A DNA stretch of 8,054 bases from Candidatus Dadabacteria bacterium (GTDB lineage Bacteria; Desulfobacterota_D; UBA1144; Nemesobacterales; UBA2774): NCBI GenBank assembly GCA_003229065.1, contig QIHJ01000345.1, positions 1 to 8,054 of the forward strand. Direction: 5' to 3'. Positions 1 through 7,593 of the stretch are shown piece by piece. The translations under genes were made by a program, and so were the position numbers. How positions within the stretch are numbered: the stretch's first letter is position 1; every line of letters starts with the position of its first letter. The notes under the pieces are model-generated. The model saw nothing but the letters and a program-made list of their open reading frames with translations. It was not told the origin of the DNA and ran no database searches.

Positions 1-752
1 ACCGTAACGCCCTTGAGAGCTATCAGAGAAAATACGCAGAGGATTTAAAGGACCTGGATTTATTAGAGAGAATCAAATCATCTCTTCACTTAAGGGAGCT
101 GCCTTTGGCAATAGAGTGTTACGATATATCGAACATACAGGGCTCATCGGCAGTAGCCTCGGCGGTGAGATTTGAAAACGGGAACCCCGCCAGGGACAAA
201 TACAGAAAGTTTAAGATAAAGACAGTAGAGGGGCCAAACGACTATGCGATGATGAGCGAGGTGCTTGGCAGGCGTTTTGCGAGGGCGGACCAGGAGGGGT
301 GGGAGGTTCCTGAGCTTATACTGGTAGATGGGGGAAAGGGCCAGCTCAATATAGGGCATGTGGTTCTAAGTGATCTGGGATATGCGGACAAAGTAGCTCT
401 GGCATCGATAGCAAAGGGGAGATTGGAGGGGGAGAGCGATAAGATATATATGTACGGTAGAAAAAATCCAATACTCTTTTCAAAAAATTCGAAGGCGCTG
501 TTTCTACTTATGAGGATAAGGGACGAAGCCCATAGGTTTGCAATCACTTATCACAAAAGGCTAAGGGGTAAAAGGGCTGTAGCTTCTGAGCTCGACGACG
601 TGCCCGGAATAGGCCCGAAGCGTAAAAAAGAGCTTGTCAAACGGTTCGGAACGGTGTCCGGGATACGGAGCGCTGACATCGATGACATCGCAGCCGTGCC
701 GGGGTTTAACAGTAAGCTTGCAGAGGTGTTAAAGGTATGCCTTGCCAAGTAA
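1..752 (+). CDS. uvrC: UvrABC excinuclease subunit C, C-terminal part (5' end outside window)
   Basis: UvrC makes the two incisions flanking a lesion in nucleotide excision repair, after UvrB has been loaded. The frame is open from position 3, so 249 C-terminal residues of a protein usually about 600 long are present. The GIY-YIG domain and most of the UVR region lie upstream of the window. The RNase H-like 5'-incision domain is visible: ECYDISNIQG (Asp codon at 123), NDYAMM (Asp codon at 240) and VDGGKGQL (Asp codon at 327) match the three catalytic aspartates of the family, and RDEAHRFA follows. The protein ends in a tandem helix-hairpin-helix region, DDVPGIGPKRKKEL then a second, less canonical AAVPGFNSKLAEVL. 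The TTG at 105 lies inside the conserved fold and is not a start. The stop is TAA at 750-752, 19 bp from the stop of the convergent uvrB. The gap is AT-rich with no GC-containing terminator hairpin. Confidence 0.96.
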   Translation, partial: RNALESYQRKYAEDLKDLDLLERIKSSLHLRELPLAIECYDISNIQGSSAVASAVRFENGNPARDKYRKFKIKTVEGPNDYAMMSEVLGRRFARADQEGWEVPELILVDGGKGQLNIGHVVLSDLGYADKVALASIAKGRLEGESDKIYMYGRKNPILFSKNSKALFLLMRIRDEAHRFAITYHKRLRGKRAVASELDDVPGIGPKRKKELVKRFGTVSGIRSADIDDIAAVPGFNSKLAEVLKVCLAK

Positions 753-771
753 ATAATTATAAAAATATCCA

Positions 772-1797
772 TTATGATTTTTCATTGCCCGTTTTAATCT
801 CTCCCAGATACTTTATCTCTAACTCTCTGAGCTTCTTTATCTCGTCTCTTTTTTTAGCAGCGTCTTCATAGTGAAGCTTCTTCGCGGCTTCTTTCATCTC
901 CTTGCCGAGCGAGGCGATCCTTTTAGGTATCTTCTCGGGTGCTATGTCCAGTTCTTCTTCCTCTACTTCGGTGGGGACCGTATAGTAATCGGCTTCGTAA
1001 ATAGTAGCAAGGATATCGGTTACGGACTTCTTTATGCTGGTGGGCGTAATATCGTTGTCTTTGTTGTACTGCTCCTGTATTTCTCTACGTCTGTCCGTCT
1101 CGCTGATGGCGCTTGCCATGGATGCGGTGACGGTGTCGGCGTACATGATCACTTTACCGTTTACATTTCTCGCCGCTCGCCCGAATATCTGGATCAGTGA
1201 GGTTTCGGAGCGGAGGTACCCCTCTTTATCGGCATCGAGCACGACAACAAGGGATACTTCCGGTATGTCTAGACCTTCTCTGAGAAGATTAATACCTACG
1301 AGAACATCAAATTTGCCGAGCCTGAGATCTCGTATGATAGCGATCCTCTCAAGCGTATCAATATCCGAGTGCAGGTACCGGATCCGGACCCCGAGCTCTC
1401 TGTAATGATCGGTCAGGTCTTCGGCCATTTGCTTTGTGAGTGTGGTGACGAGAACCCTTTCTTCCGCGCCAACCCTCTTATGTATCTCCTCTAAGAGATC
1501 GTCCACTTGTTTGTCGGCGGGTCTGATCTCCACCTCGGGGTCGGAAAGCCCGGTCGGGCGTATTATTTGCTCGATTATAACCCCCTGGGCCTGCTCTATT
1601 TCATAGGGGCTGGGAGTTGCCGAGACGTATATGGTTTGTGGCTGTCTTTTTTCAAATTCGGAGAAATTAAGCGGTCTGTTGTCAAGCGCCGACGGCAGTC
1701 TGAACCCATGCTCCACGAGGTTGAGCTTGCGGCTCCTGTCCCCCGCGTACATACCCCGGAGCTGAGGGACCATCTGATGGCTCTCGTCTATTACCAT
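772..1797 (-). CDS. uvrB: UvrB C-terminal fragment (downstream frame)
   Basis: The in-frame sequence is open further upstream, to about 1851 ([18 protein letters not shown]), so the ATG at 1797 is an internal methionine and not a natural start. Counting from that Met, VIDESH (Walker B, DESH type) is at residues 2-7 and VSATP (motif III) at 58-62. [14 protein letters not shown] (motif IV area) is at about 116-129, [14 protein letters not shown] (motif V) at 167-180 and QIFGRAARN (motif VI) at 203-211. The C-terminal UVR segment that binds UvrC, with the core [19 protein letters not shown], lies at about 309-327. Motif VI is slightly unusual: [15 protein letters not shown], where SERSLIQTIGRAARN is common. 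The catalytic Gln and both Arg residues are retained. This fragment ends 19 bp from the uvrC stop. Confidence 0.85.
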   Translation of the reverse strand: MVIDESHQMVPQLRGMYAGDRSRKLNLVEHGFRLPSALDNRPLNFSEFEKRQPQTIYVSATPSPYEIEQAQGVIIEQIIRPTGLSDPEVEIRPADKQVDDLLEEIHKRVGAEERVLVTTLTKQMAEDLTDHYRELGVRIRYLHSDIDTLERIAIIRDLRLGKFDVLVGINLLREGLDIPEVSLVVVLDADKEGYLRSETSLIQIFGRAARNVNGKVIMYADTVTASMASAISETDRRREIQEQYNKDNDITPTSIKKSVTDILATIYEADYYTVPTEVEEEELDIAPEKIPKRIASLGKEMKEAAKKLHYEDAAKKRDEIKKLRELEIKYLGEIKTGNEKS

Positions 1798-2795
1798 AAG
1801 GAAGTCGTTGGGGAAATAATCCAGCAGCGTCCATGGGGGCTGCCCGGGCAGCCGGAAAAGTGTCTTGAATAATTCTCTATACCCGAGCAGAAGCCCATAT
1901 TGGCAAGAAGCTCCAAGTCAAAGTTCGTCTTCTCTTCGAGCCTCTGCTTCTCGACGCGCATCCCTCTTTCTTCAAGGAAGGCAAGCCTTTCGGCAAGCTC
2001 TCTTTTGATATTATCGATCGCTTTTTCGTGCCTGTATTTGGGAGCTACGTAGTGTGAGCCCGGATATATGGCGGCCTTTGTTACCGTCCTGAGCGTTTTC
2101 CCTCTTATGGGGTCTATCTCTTTAATTGAATCGACCCGGTCACCGAAAAACTCTATCCTCAGCGCGGTATTGTCGTGGTGAGACGGGAAGACGTCGACTA
2201 TATCGCCTTTTACGCGGAAGCTGCTCCTATGGAGCTCGACCCCGGTCCTCTCATACTGTACGTCGGACAATTTTTGAAGGAGCTTATCCCGCTCGATTTC
2301 CATCCCTTCTTCCAGTATCGTGAGAAGGCCGTAGTAGTGCACGGGGGCTCCGATGCCGTAAATGCACGATACGCTCGCCACTATTATTACGTCCCTTCTT
2401 TCAAAGAGCGAAGTGGTGGAGGCGTGCCGGAGCCTGTCGATGTGCTCATTTACCTGGGCGTCCTTTTCGATGTACGTGTCGGTGGAAGGTATGTAGGCTT
2501 CGGGCTGGTAGTAATCGTAGTAGCTTACGAAATATCTGACCGAGTTCTCGGGGAAAAGCTCTTTTAACTCGCCGTAGAGCTGGGCCGCCAGGGTCTTGTT
2601 GTGAGCGACAATGAGGGTAGGGCGGCCAAGCCGGGCTATAAGGTTTGCTATTGTGAAAGTCTTTCCGCTCCCCGTTACTCCGAGCAGGACCTGGTACTTT
2701 TCCCCGCTCAGAACACCCTGGATAAGCTCTTTTATGGCGGCGGGCTGGTCCCCTGTAGGCTCGAAGGGACTTTTAATTTTAAAGTCGCTTTTCAT
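1791..2795 (-). CDS. uvrB: UvrB N-terminal fragment (upstream frame)
   Basis: This frame encodes 334 residues, of which about the first 315 are genuine UvrB; the last 19 or so (after HFSG, ending in SPTTSLW) are out of frame. Visible parts are the start [20 protein letters not shown], typical of UvrB, and the Walker A motif GVTGSGKT at residues 39-46. The aromatic beta-hairpin used to probe for damage, [21 protein letters not shown], lies at about 92-112, and [10 protein letters not shown] at about 140-149. Domain 2, the UvrA-interaction region, follows, then GIENYSRH just before the break. ATG 2795 is chosen because the family N-terminus begins here; no Shine-Dalgarno sequence precedes it. 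On its own this product would lack the DESH box and the second RecA-like domain and could not act as the ATPase. Confidence 0.85.
   Translation of the reverse strand: MKSDFKIKSPFEPTGDQPAAIKELIQGVLSGEKYQVLLGVTGSGKTFTIANLIARLGRPTLIVAHNKTLAAQLYGELKELFPENSVRYFVSYYDYYQPEAYIPSTDTYIEKDAQVNEHIDRLRHASTTSLFERRDVIIVASVSCIYGIGAPVHYYGLLTILEEGMEIERDKLLQKLSDVQYERTGVELHRSSFRVKGDIVDVFPSHHDNTALRIEFFGDRVDSIKEIDPIRGKTLRTVTKAAIYPGSHYVAPKYRHEKAIDNIKRELAERLAFLEERGMRVEKQRLEEKTNFDLELLANMGFCSGIENYSRHFSGCPGSPHGRCWIISPTTSLW
1838..1853. repeat. Perfect 16-bp GC-rich palindrome at the uvrB frameshift
   Basis: GGCTGCCCGGGCAGCC equals its own reverse complement and is centred on CCCGGG. It lies exactly across the position where the two uvrB reading frames should join and adjoins the C5 run (minus strand) at 1835-1839. 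Such a sequence can fold into a strong hairpin, which favours polymerase slippage or sequencing compression. Its presence may be chance within coding sequence, but its coincidence with the lesion is notable. Confidence 0.9.
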
Positions 2796-2800
2796 GAGTA

Positions 2801-2830
2801 GTTACAAAGGAAGTTTAGCATAGCTGTCAA
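2801..2830 (-). promoter_or_regulatory. Candidate uvrB promoter
   Basis: On the minus strand a perfect -35 hexamer TTGACA (2830-2825) is followed after 18 bp by TGTAAC (2806-2801), a 4-of-6 match to TATAAT. Transcription would begin around 2794-2796, essentially at the uvrB ATG (2795), so the mRNA would be leaderless or nearly so. This fits the lack of a Shine-Dalgarno sequence before the ATG (CTTTGTAACTACTC). The -10 is weak, so a promoter elsewhere in the gap remains possible. Confidence 0.4.
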
Positions 2831-2851
2831 AAGGGGATTAAAAAAGACAGC
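2823..2851. promoter_or_regulatory. GCTGTC-N17-GACAGC inverted repeat between uvrB and lhr
   Basis: Two perfect 6-bp arms, GCTGTC (2823-2828) and GACAGC (2846-2851), face each other across a 17-bp A-rich spacer. The left arm overlaps the TTGACA -35 of uvrB on the minus strand; the right arm lies in the spacer of the candidate lhr promoter. It could bind a dimeric regulator controlling both genes. The spacing does not match the Escherichia coli LexA box (CTGT-N8-ACAG), so no regulator is assigned. Six-base arms can also arise by chance. Confidence 0.35.
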
Positions 2852-2866
2852 GGAACCTTTTATAAT
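2838..2866 (+). promoter_or_regulatory. Candidate lhr promoter
   Basis: A perfect -10 hexamer TATAAT at 2861-2866 is preceded after 17 bp by TTAAAA (2838-2843), a 4-of-6 match to TTGACA. The predicted start at about 2872-2874 is only 2-4 nt before the lhr ATG at 2876, and the stretch between the -10 and the ATG (ATAACGAGT) has no Shine-Dalgarno sequence. The transcript would be leaderless or nearly leaderless. Confidence 0.5.
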
Positions 2867-2875
2867 ATAACGAGT

Positions 2876-5800
2876 ATGGCACTAAAAAACTTTCATCCCG
2901 CCGTTGCCAAGTGGTTTAATAGGGCGTTTGACGCGCCTACCGAGATTCAGACCGAGGCGTGGCCCCTGATAAAGAAGCGGAAGGATACGCTTATCTCTGC
3001 CCCTACGGGCTCGGGTAAGACGCTTGCAGCCTTTTTGTCGGCAATTGACAGCTTGGTTAGGAAAGGCCTGGAAGGAAAACTCCCCGACAAAACGAAGATT
3101 GTATATGTATCGCCTCTTAAGGCACTCAGTAACGATATAGAGAACAACCTGCAGGCCCCGCTTAAGGGGATTAAGGAAGAGCTTAAGAGGGTGGGGCTCC
3201 CTGAGACAGATATTAGAGTGAGGGTACGTACGGGAGACACGCCATCATCTGTGCGTGCGAGGATGACAAAGACGCCTCCCCATATACTGGTTACCACACC
3301 CGAGTCGCTTTATCTGTTACTAACGAGTAAAAATGGGAGAGAGATGTTGTCAGAGGCGGACACTTTGATTGTGGACGAGATTCATGCGCTGGTGGGCAGC
3401 AAGCGCGGGTCACATTTCGCCCTGTCGGTCGAAAGGCTGAAGGAGCTATCGAGTGAAAAGATTGCCTTGATCGGACTTTCCGCCACGCAGAAGCCAATAG
3501 AGAAAATAGCCCGGTTTTTAACGGGCGCCGGGGATAAAGAGAATACGGGCTGTGAAATTGTAAACGCGGGGCATAGAAGAGAGCTCGACCTTTCCGTGGA
3601 AGTGCCGCTATCCCCCCTTACGGCGGTCATGTCAAACGAGGTATGGGGGGAGGTATACGAGAGGCTGGAAGAGCTTATAGGGCAGCACAGGACTACTTTA
3701 ATATTTGTAAATACCAGACGGCTTGCCGAGAGGATGACCCATAACCTGACAGAGAGGCTGGGGACGGAGGTGCTGGCGGCGCATCATGGGAGCATTTCAA
3801 AAGAGATGCGCCTCGATGCGGAAAAGAGGCTTAAGTCGGGGGAGCTCAGGGCAATAGTCGCCACAGCGTCGCTTGAGCTCGGAATAGATATAGGCTCTGT
3901 AGATCTCGTATGCCAGATAGGGTCTTCAAAATCCATTGCGACTTTTCTTCAGAGGGTAGGGCGCTCGGGCCATACGGTTAGGGGGATGCCCAAGGGGAGG
4001 ATCTTTCCGCTCAGCCTGGATGAGCTTACAGAGTGCGCAGCGCTCCTTCACTCAGTAAAGCAGGGGGAGCTAGACAGTGTAGTTATGCCCGAGAAGCCGC
4101 TCGATGTGCTGGCTCAGCAGATAGTGGCCGAGGTCTCCTGCGGGGAATACGGTGAGGATGAGCTATTCTCACTATTTAAGAAAGCTTATCCCTATAGGGA
4201 CCTCGATAGAAAGGAATATGACGACGTGATAACGATGCTGTCGCGGGGGTTTGCGGCTCAGAAGGGGAGGCGGGGAGCTTACATCCACCACGACATGGTA
4301 AACGGGAGATTAAGGGCCAGGAAAGGCGCGCGGCTTACGGCGCTTATTTCCGGGGGCACTATACCGGACAGCTTTGATTATGACGTGGTGCTGGAGCCTA
4401 CGAACACGTTTATCGGCACAGTGAACGAGGATTTTGCGATAGAGAGCGTGCCGGGGGATATTTTTCTGCTCGGCAACCACTCATGGAGAATCCTTAAAGT
4501 AAATGGAGGAAAAGTGAGGGTGGAAGACGCAGGCACGCTGCCCCCTACAATACCGTTTTGGTTCGGCGAGGCTCCGGGAAGGACCGTTGAATTCTCGGAG
4601 GCAGTGTCGAGACTTAGAGAAGGGGTCTCGGAGAGGCTCGGTGATCTGGAAGGGCTTAAGCGGGAAGATGGGTTGTCGGACAGCTCTCCAGGGGATACGT
4701 GGAAGAAGAAGGCGCTAGACTGGCTTACGGGCGAGGTGGGCTTGAGCCTGGACGCGGCGGATCAGCTGACGGTGTATATGGCTTCCGTAAAAACCGCGCT
4801 TGGGGCAATGCCTACACACGAAAAGCTCGTTATGGAGAGGTTTTTCGATGAGGCGGGAGCCATGCACCTGGTAATACACTCGCCCTACGGGAGCAGGCTT
4901 AACCGCGCTTGGGGGCTGTCGCTGAGAAAACGTTTCTGCAGAAAATTCAATTTTGAGCTCCAGGCCGCGGCTACAGAAGATTCAATTATACTGAGCCTTG
5001 GGGCTACGCACAGTTTTCCTTTAGAGGAAGTGTATCATTATCTTCACCCCCAGAGCGTAAGAAACGTACTGACGCAGGCGCTTCTGGACTCGCCTATGTT
5101 TGGGGTGCGCTGGCGCTGGAACGCGAGTACGGCGTTAGCTGTACTCAGGAGATGGACAGAGAAGAAAGTCCCACCTGCGGTGCAGCGGATTCACTCTGAA
5201 GATTTGATAGCACAAGTATTCCCAGACCAGATAGCCTGTTTAGAGAACATAGCCGGAGAGAGGGAAATACCCGACCATCCGCTCGTAAACCAGACTATTC
5301 ACGACTGTCTTTATGAAGCGATGGATATAGAAAATTTGGAGAGCCTGCTCGGTGATATACATTCGGGCAAAATAGAGCTCAAGGCTTGCGATCTGAGAGA
5401 GCCTTCACCGCTCGCTCAGCAAATACTAAACGCCAGGCCGTACGCATTTTTAGATGACGCTCCTCTTGAGGAGAGAAGGACCCATGCTGTTCAGAACAGA
5501 AGGTGGCTCGACCCCTCGGAGGCTGCGGAGCTCGGGGAGCTGGACGAAGGAGCCATAAGAATGGTAAGAGAGGAAGCATGGCCCGAGGCGGAGAGCTCTG
5601 ACGAGCTGCACGATGCGCTTGTACTGTGCGGTTTTTTAACGGAACACGAGGGAGTTTTGAACGGATGGAGCTTCTATTTTGAAGAGCTAACCACACAGAA
5701 TCGGGCATTGATCCTTAAGACATCGAAGCAAAAAAAACTATGGGTTGCGGTGGAGAGGGTTTCCGAGATGAAGACTCTGTACCCGGACTCATTACTTACC

Positions 5801-7261
5801 CCCGTTATAGATATCCCCGAAAGACTAACTAGGGAGGCTCCACCAAAAGAGGAGGCTCTAGTGAGTATTGTCAGATCGAGACTTGAGGCACTCGGGCCTG
5901 TAACAGCGGCAGACTTGTCCGAATGTATCGGAGCCCTTTTATCGGCAGTAGATCAGGCGCTTTTATCCTTAGAAGGGGAGGGGTTTGTTTTCAGGGGGCA
6001 TTTTACGCCCGGAAGGGAGGAGCTCGAGTGGTGTGAAAGGAGGCTCCTGGCTCGTATAAATAAATACACGTTAAGTAAGCTAAGAAAGGAAATACAACCT
6101 GTTTCAGCTTCAGACTATATGCGTTTCCTATTCTCATGGCACGCGATAGATGTGGAAGAGAAGCCCGAAGGGGTAGAAGCCCTGAGAAGAGTGTTGGAGC
6201 AGCTTGAGGGGTTTGAAGCGCCTGCGGCTTCCTGGGAGGGGGATTTATTGTCCTCCAGGCTAAAAGATTATGACCACACGTGGCTCGATACGCTCTGTCT
6301 TTCGGGCTCGGCTGTCTGGGGAAGATTCAAGCCGGCAAACGGCAAAGGAAATGCGGTGAAAAGAAAGCCTACGCCGATAAAAACGACTCCTATAGTTATA
6401 GTGAGCAGAGCGAATTTGGAGATTTGGAAGCAGTTCGGGAGCTCTGCCGTCGTTAATACGGAGACTCTTTCGCATAGAGCGGGAAAAGTACTGGAACTAA
6501 TAGAAGATCGAGGGGCCTCGTTTTTTGAAGAGATAATAGGAGGATCGGGCGGGCTTAGGTCGGAGACCGAAGGGGCTTTAGCCGAGCTTGCGGCAAAGGG
6601 ATTTATTACCTCTGACAGTTATACGGGTTTAAGAGCGCTTCTAGTAAGGCCTAAATACAGGACTGAAAGGGGCAGAAGGAGAAAGAGGGTTAGCTTTAAT
6701 ATGGAGGGGGCGGGCAGGTGGTCGCTGATTCGGAGTGAAGCGCAGGAAGAGCAGGGGAAGACTTCGAGCGCAGATATGCGGAAGCTTGCTATGGTTTTCC
6801 TGAGACGATACGGGGTCGTGTTCCGTAAGGTTCTGGAGCGGGAGAGTTTCAGCCCTCCGTGGAGAGAGCTAGTGAGGGCGCTCAGGATATTAGAGCTGAG
6901 AGGCGAGGTGAGGGGAGGGAGGTTCGTTGAGAGCGTAACCGGAGAGCAGTATGCTCTGCCGGAAGCAGTTGTAGTGCTCAGGGAAACAAGGAGAAAACAA
7001 AAGTCTAAAAAACTGGTCTCTATAAGCGCTTCAGACCCGCTCAATTTGACCGGTGTTGTTACACCCGGTAAGCGTGTAGCGGCCCACTATAAAAACAGAG
7101 TTCTATATAGAGACGGTGTTCCCGCTGCGGTAAAAGAAGGAAGCGATGTAAGGCTGCTGTCTGAATTCGATAAGAGCGAAGAGTGGAATATCAAATCAAC
7201 TTTGATAAAGAGAACCTTCTCTCCAAAGCTAAGAGCTTATCTTGGAAAAGGTGCAGCATAA
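2876..7261 (+). CDS. lhr: Lhr-family ATP-dependent DNA helicase, full length (core plus C-terminal extension)
   Basis: Lhr (large helicase-related) is an ATP-dependent 3'-5' superfamily 2 helicase linked to DNA repair; it tracks on single-stranded DNA and unwinds duplexes, including RNA:DNA hybrids. The 1461 residues compare with about 1540 in E. coli Lhr. Visible motifs: Q-motif region PTEIQTEAWP (21-30), Walker A APTGSGKT (42-49), Ia SPLKALSND (79-87), Ib TPES (141-144), II DEIH (167-170), III SAT (202-204), IV LIFVNTRRLAE (275-285), V VATASLELGIDIG (328-340) and VI QRVGRSGH (359-366). A winged helix and the Lhr beta-barrel follow, including GGTIPDSFDYDVVLE (493-507). The core closes near LNARPYAFLDDAPLEERR (851-868). 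Residues from about 880 to 1461 form the Lhr C-terminal domain, with the family-like block FEAPAASWEGDLL, then YDHTWLDTLCLSGSAVWGRF. ATG 2876 is chosen because family homology begins at once (FHPAVAKWFNRAF); there is no Shine-Dalgarno sequence. The gene is transcribed divergently from uvrB. Confidence 0.95.
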   Translation: MALKNFHPAVAKWFNRAFDAPTEIQTEAWPLIKKRKDTLISAPTGSGKTLAAFLSAIDSLVRKGLEGKLPDKTKIVYVSPLKALSNDIENNLQAPLKGIKEELKRVGLPETDIRVRVRTGDTPSSVRARMTKTPPHILVTTPESLYLLLTSKNGREMLSEADTLIVDEIHALVGSKRGSHFALSVERLKELSSEKIALIGLSATQKPIEKIARFLTGAGDKENTGCEIVNAGHRRELDLSVEVPLSPLTAVMSNEVWGEVYERLEELIGQHRTTLIFVNTRRLAERMTHNLTERLGTEVLAAHHGSISKEMRLDAEKRLKSGELRAIVATASLELGIDIGSVDLVCQIGSSKSIATFLQRVGRSGHTVRGMPKGRIFPLSLDELTECAALLHSVKQGELDSVVMPEKPLDVLAQQIVAEVSCGEYGEDELFSLFKKAYPYRDLDRKEYDDVITMLSRGFAAQKGRRGAYIHHDMVNGRLRARKGARLTALISGGTIPDSFDYDVVLEPTNTFIGTVNEDFAIESVPGDIFLLGNHSWRILKVNGGKVRVEDAGTLPPTIPFWFGEAPGRTVEFSEAVSRLREGVSERLGDLEGLKREDGLSDSSPGDTWKKKALDWLTGEVGLSLDAADQLTVYMASVKTALGAMPTHEKLVMERFFDEAGAMHLVIHSPYGSRLNRAWGLSLRKRFCRKFNFELQAAATEDSIILSLGATHSFPLEEVYHYLHPQSVRNVLTQALLDSPMFGVRWRWNASTALAVLRRWTEKKVPPAVQRIHSEDLIAQVFPDQIACLENIAGEREIPDHPLVNQTIHDCLYEAMDIENLESLLGDIHSGKIELKACDLREPSPLAQQILNARPYAFLDDAPLEERRTHAVQNRRWLDPSEAAELGELDEGAIRMVREEAWPEAESSDELHDALVLCGFLTEHEGVLNGWSFYFEELTTQNRALILKTSKQKKLWVAVERVSEMKTLYPDSLLTPVIDIPERLTREAPPKEEALVSIVRSRLEALGPVTAADLSECIGALLSAVDQALLSLEGEGFVFRGHFTPGREELEWCERRLLARINKYTLSKLRKEIQPVSASDYMRFLFSWHAIDVEEKPEGVEALRRVLEQLEGFEAPAASWEGDLLSSRLKDYDHTWLDTLCLSGSAVWGRFKPANGKGNAVKRKPTPIKTTPIVIVSRANLEIWKQFGSSAVVNTETLSHRAGKVLELIEDRGASFFEEIIGGSGGLRSETEGALAELAAKGFITSDSYTGLRALLVRPKYRTERGRRRKRVSFNMEGAGRWSLIRSEAQEEQGKTSSADMRKLAMVFLRRYGVVFRKVLERESFSPPWRELVRALRILELRGEVRGGRFVESVTGEQYALPEAVVVLRETRRKQKSKKLVSISASDPLNLTGVVTPGKRVAAHYKNRVLYRDGVPAAVKEGSDVRLLSEFDKSEEWNIKSTLIKRTFSPKLRAYLGKGAA

Positions 7262-7309
7262 GGGAAAGCAAGACAGAGGCCTATTTCTGTTAAAAATTCC
7301 CCATTTGTT

Positions 7310-7337
7310 AAAGTCGATTATTAGGTATCGATTTTTT
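7310..7337 (+). terminator. Candidate weak intrinsic terminator of lhr
   Basis: AAAGTCGAT (7310-7318) pairs with ATCGATTTT (7327-7335) to give a 9-bp stem with one G-T wobble and an 8-nt loop, and the 3' arm runs into a six-T tract (7332-7337). It lies about 50 nt after the lhr stop. The stem is AT-rich and part of the T tract is used in pairing, so strength is doubtful. Confidence 0.35.
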
Positions 7338-7406
7338 ATCCACACCTATTAACGTTGAGGTTTAGAGTCGAGACATAACTTGCTAGAATTAAGAATTTAA
7401 ACGAGC

Positions 7407-7464
7407 ATGGGGACAGAGGCAAGCGTTTCACAGCGATGCCCGCAGGAATAAAATCAGAGGACAG
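7407..7464 (+). repeat. Intergenic hairpin repeat, copy 1
   Basis: The 48-bp core 7407-7454 begins ATGGGGACAGAGGC and ends GCGATGCCCGCAGGAATAAAAT. It recurs at 7594-7641 with the same length; weaker similarity (AGAGGACAG) continues to about 7464. The middle can fold as an outer GGC/GCC stem and an inner CGTT/AGCG stem with a TCAC loop, one inner pair being a T-G wobble. It has no coding potential I would trust. The element looks like a dispersed palindromic intergenic repeat; its mode of spread is unknown. Confidence 0.8.
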
Positions 7465-7469
7465 GGGCT

Positions 7470-7512
7470 CCCCTTCGACTGCACACTGCGTGTGCGCTCA
7501 GGGTGAGCGGGG
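7470..7512. repeat. Double-hairpin palindromic element enclosed by CCCC/GGGG
   Basis: Two perfect 6-bp hairpins sit side by side: GCACAC-TGC-GTGTGC (7481-7495) and CGCTCA-GGG-TGAGCG (7495-7509), sharing one base. The outer CCCC (7470-7473) can pair with GGGG (7509-7512, edge shared), giving a cloverleaf-like fold. The framing sequence CCCTTCGACT...GCTCAGGGTGAGCGG resembles palindromic repeats I recognise as common between genes in many draft bacterial genomes. Confidence 0.65.
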
Positions 7513-7537
7513 TTCGGTTGGTGCCAAGATTGAAGGG

Positions 7538-7573
7538 GACTGCCGCGGCTCCTTGGGAGCCTCGCAATGACAG
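7538..7573. repeat. REP-like palindromic element (TGTCATTGCGAGG type on the minus strand)
   Basis: The ends GACTGCCGCGG and CCTCGCAATGACAG flank a perfect 6-bp hairpin, GGCTCC-TTG-GGAGCC (7547-7561). On the minus strand the unit reads TGTCATTGCGAGG...CCGCGGCAGTC, a pattern I recognise as a widely occurring short palindromic intergenic repeat in uncultivated and deltaproteobacteria-like genomes. No transposase is present nearby. Confidence 0.6.
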
Positions 7574-7593
7574 TTTTGGTTTGGGGAATTGAA

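Larger units (their letters stand above)
772..2795 (-). pseudogene. uvrB: UvrABC excinuclease subunit B, whole gene interrupted by a frameshift
   Basis: UvrB is the central damage-verification ATPase of nucleotide excision repair; it receives DNA from UvrA and recruits UvrC. The gene reads in one frame from ATG 2795 to about Gly315 (codon 1853-1851), then continues in another frame down to TAA at 774-772. The join falls in the conserved loop between [11 protein letters not shown] and [13 protein letters not shown]. The two frames together give about 674 residues, the family's normal length, and everything outside the junction is well conserved. Two repairs fit. One extra C in the C5 run at 1835-1839 gives SGCPGSPPW. 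Four extra bases near 1851-1855 (for example one more CCGG) give [10 protein letters not shown], which restores the usual two residues between SG and PG. A perfect 16-bp palindrome covers the spot. Because conservation is otherwise intact and the gene is nearly universal in bacteria, a sequencing or assembly error, or a very recent mutation, is more likely than an old pseudogene. Confidence 0.9.

Noticed and set aside
753..782. A bidirectional terminator between uvrC and uvrB
   Set aside because: The only pairing seen is AAAAAT with ATTTTT and ATAAT with ATTAT, with no GC pairs and a 10-nt or longer loop; too weak to call.
1831..1842. Programmed -1 ribosomal frameshift at the C5 run of uvrB
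   Set aside because: A one-base slip back on CCCCC would rejoin the frames, but only the P-site codon re-pairs, no proper X-XXY-YYZ heptamer exists, and uvrB is not known to use recoding. Error or mutation is simpler.
871..2567. Plus-strand open frames opposite uvrB
   Set aside because: They are antisense shadows of a conserved coding gene and lack recognisable domains.
2823..2851. An SOS (LexA) box between uvrB and lhr
   Set aside because: CTGT and ACAG are present but 19 bp apart rather than 8, and other LexA box types I know do not match. Kept only as an unassigned inverted repeat.
7470..7512. A tRNA or structured small RNA gene from the cloverleaf shape
   Set aside because: The unit is about 43 nt, lacks conserved tRNA bases and arms, and resembles dispersed palindromic repeats.
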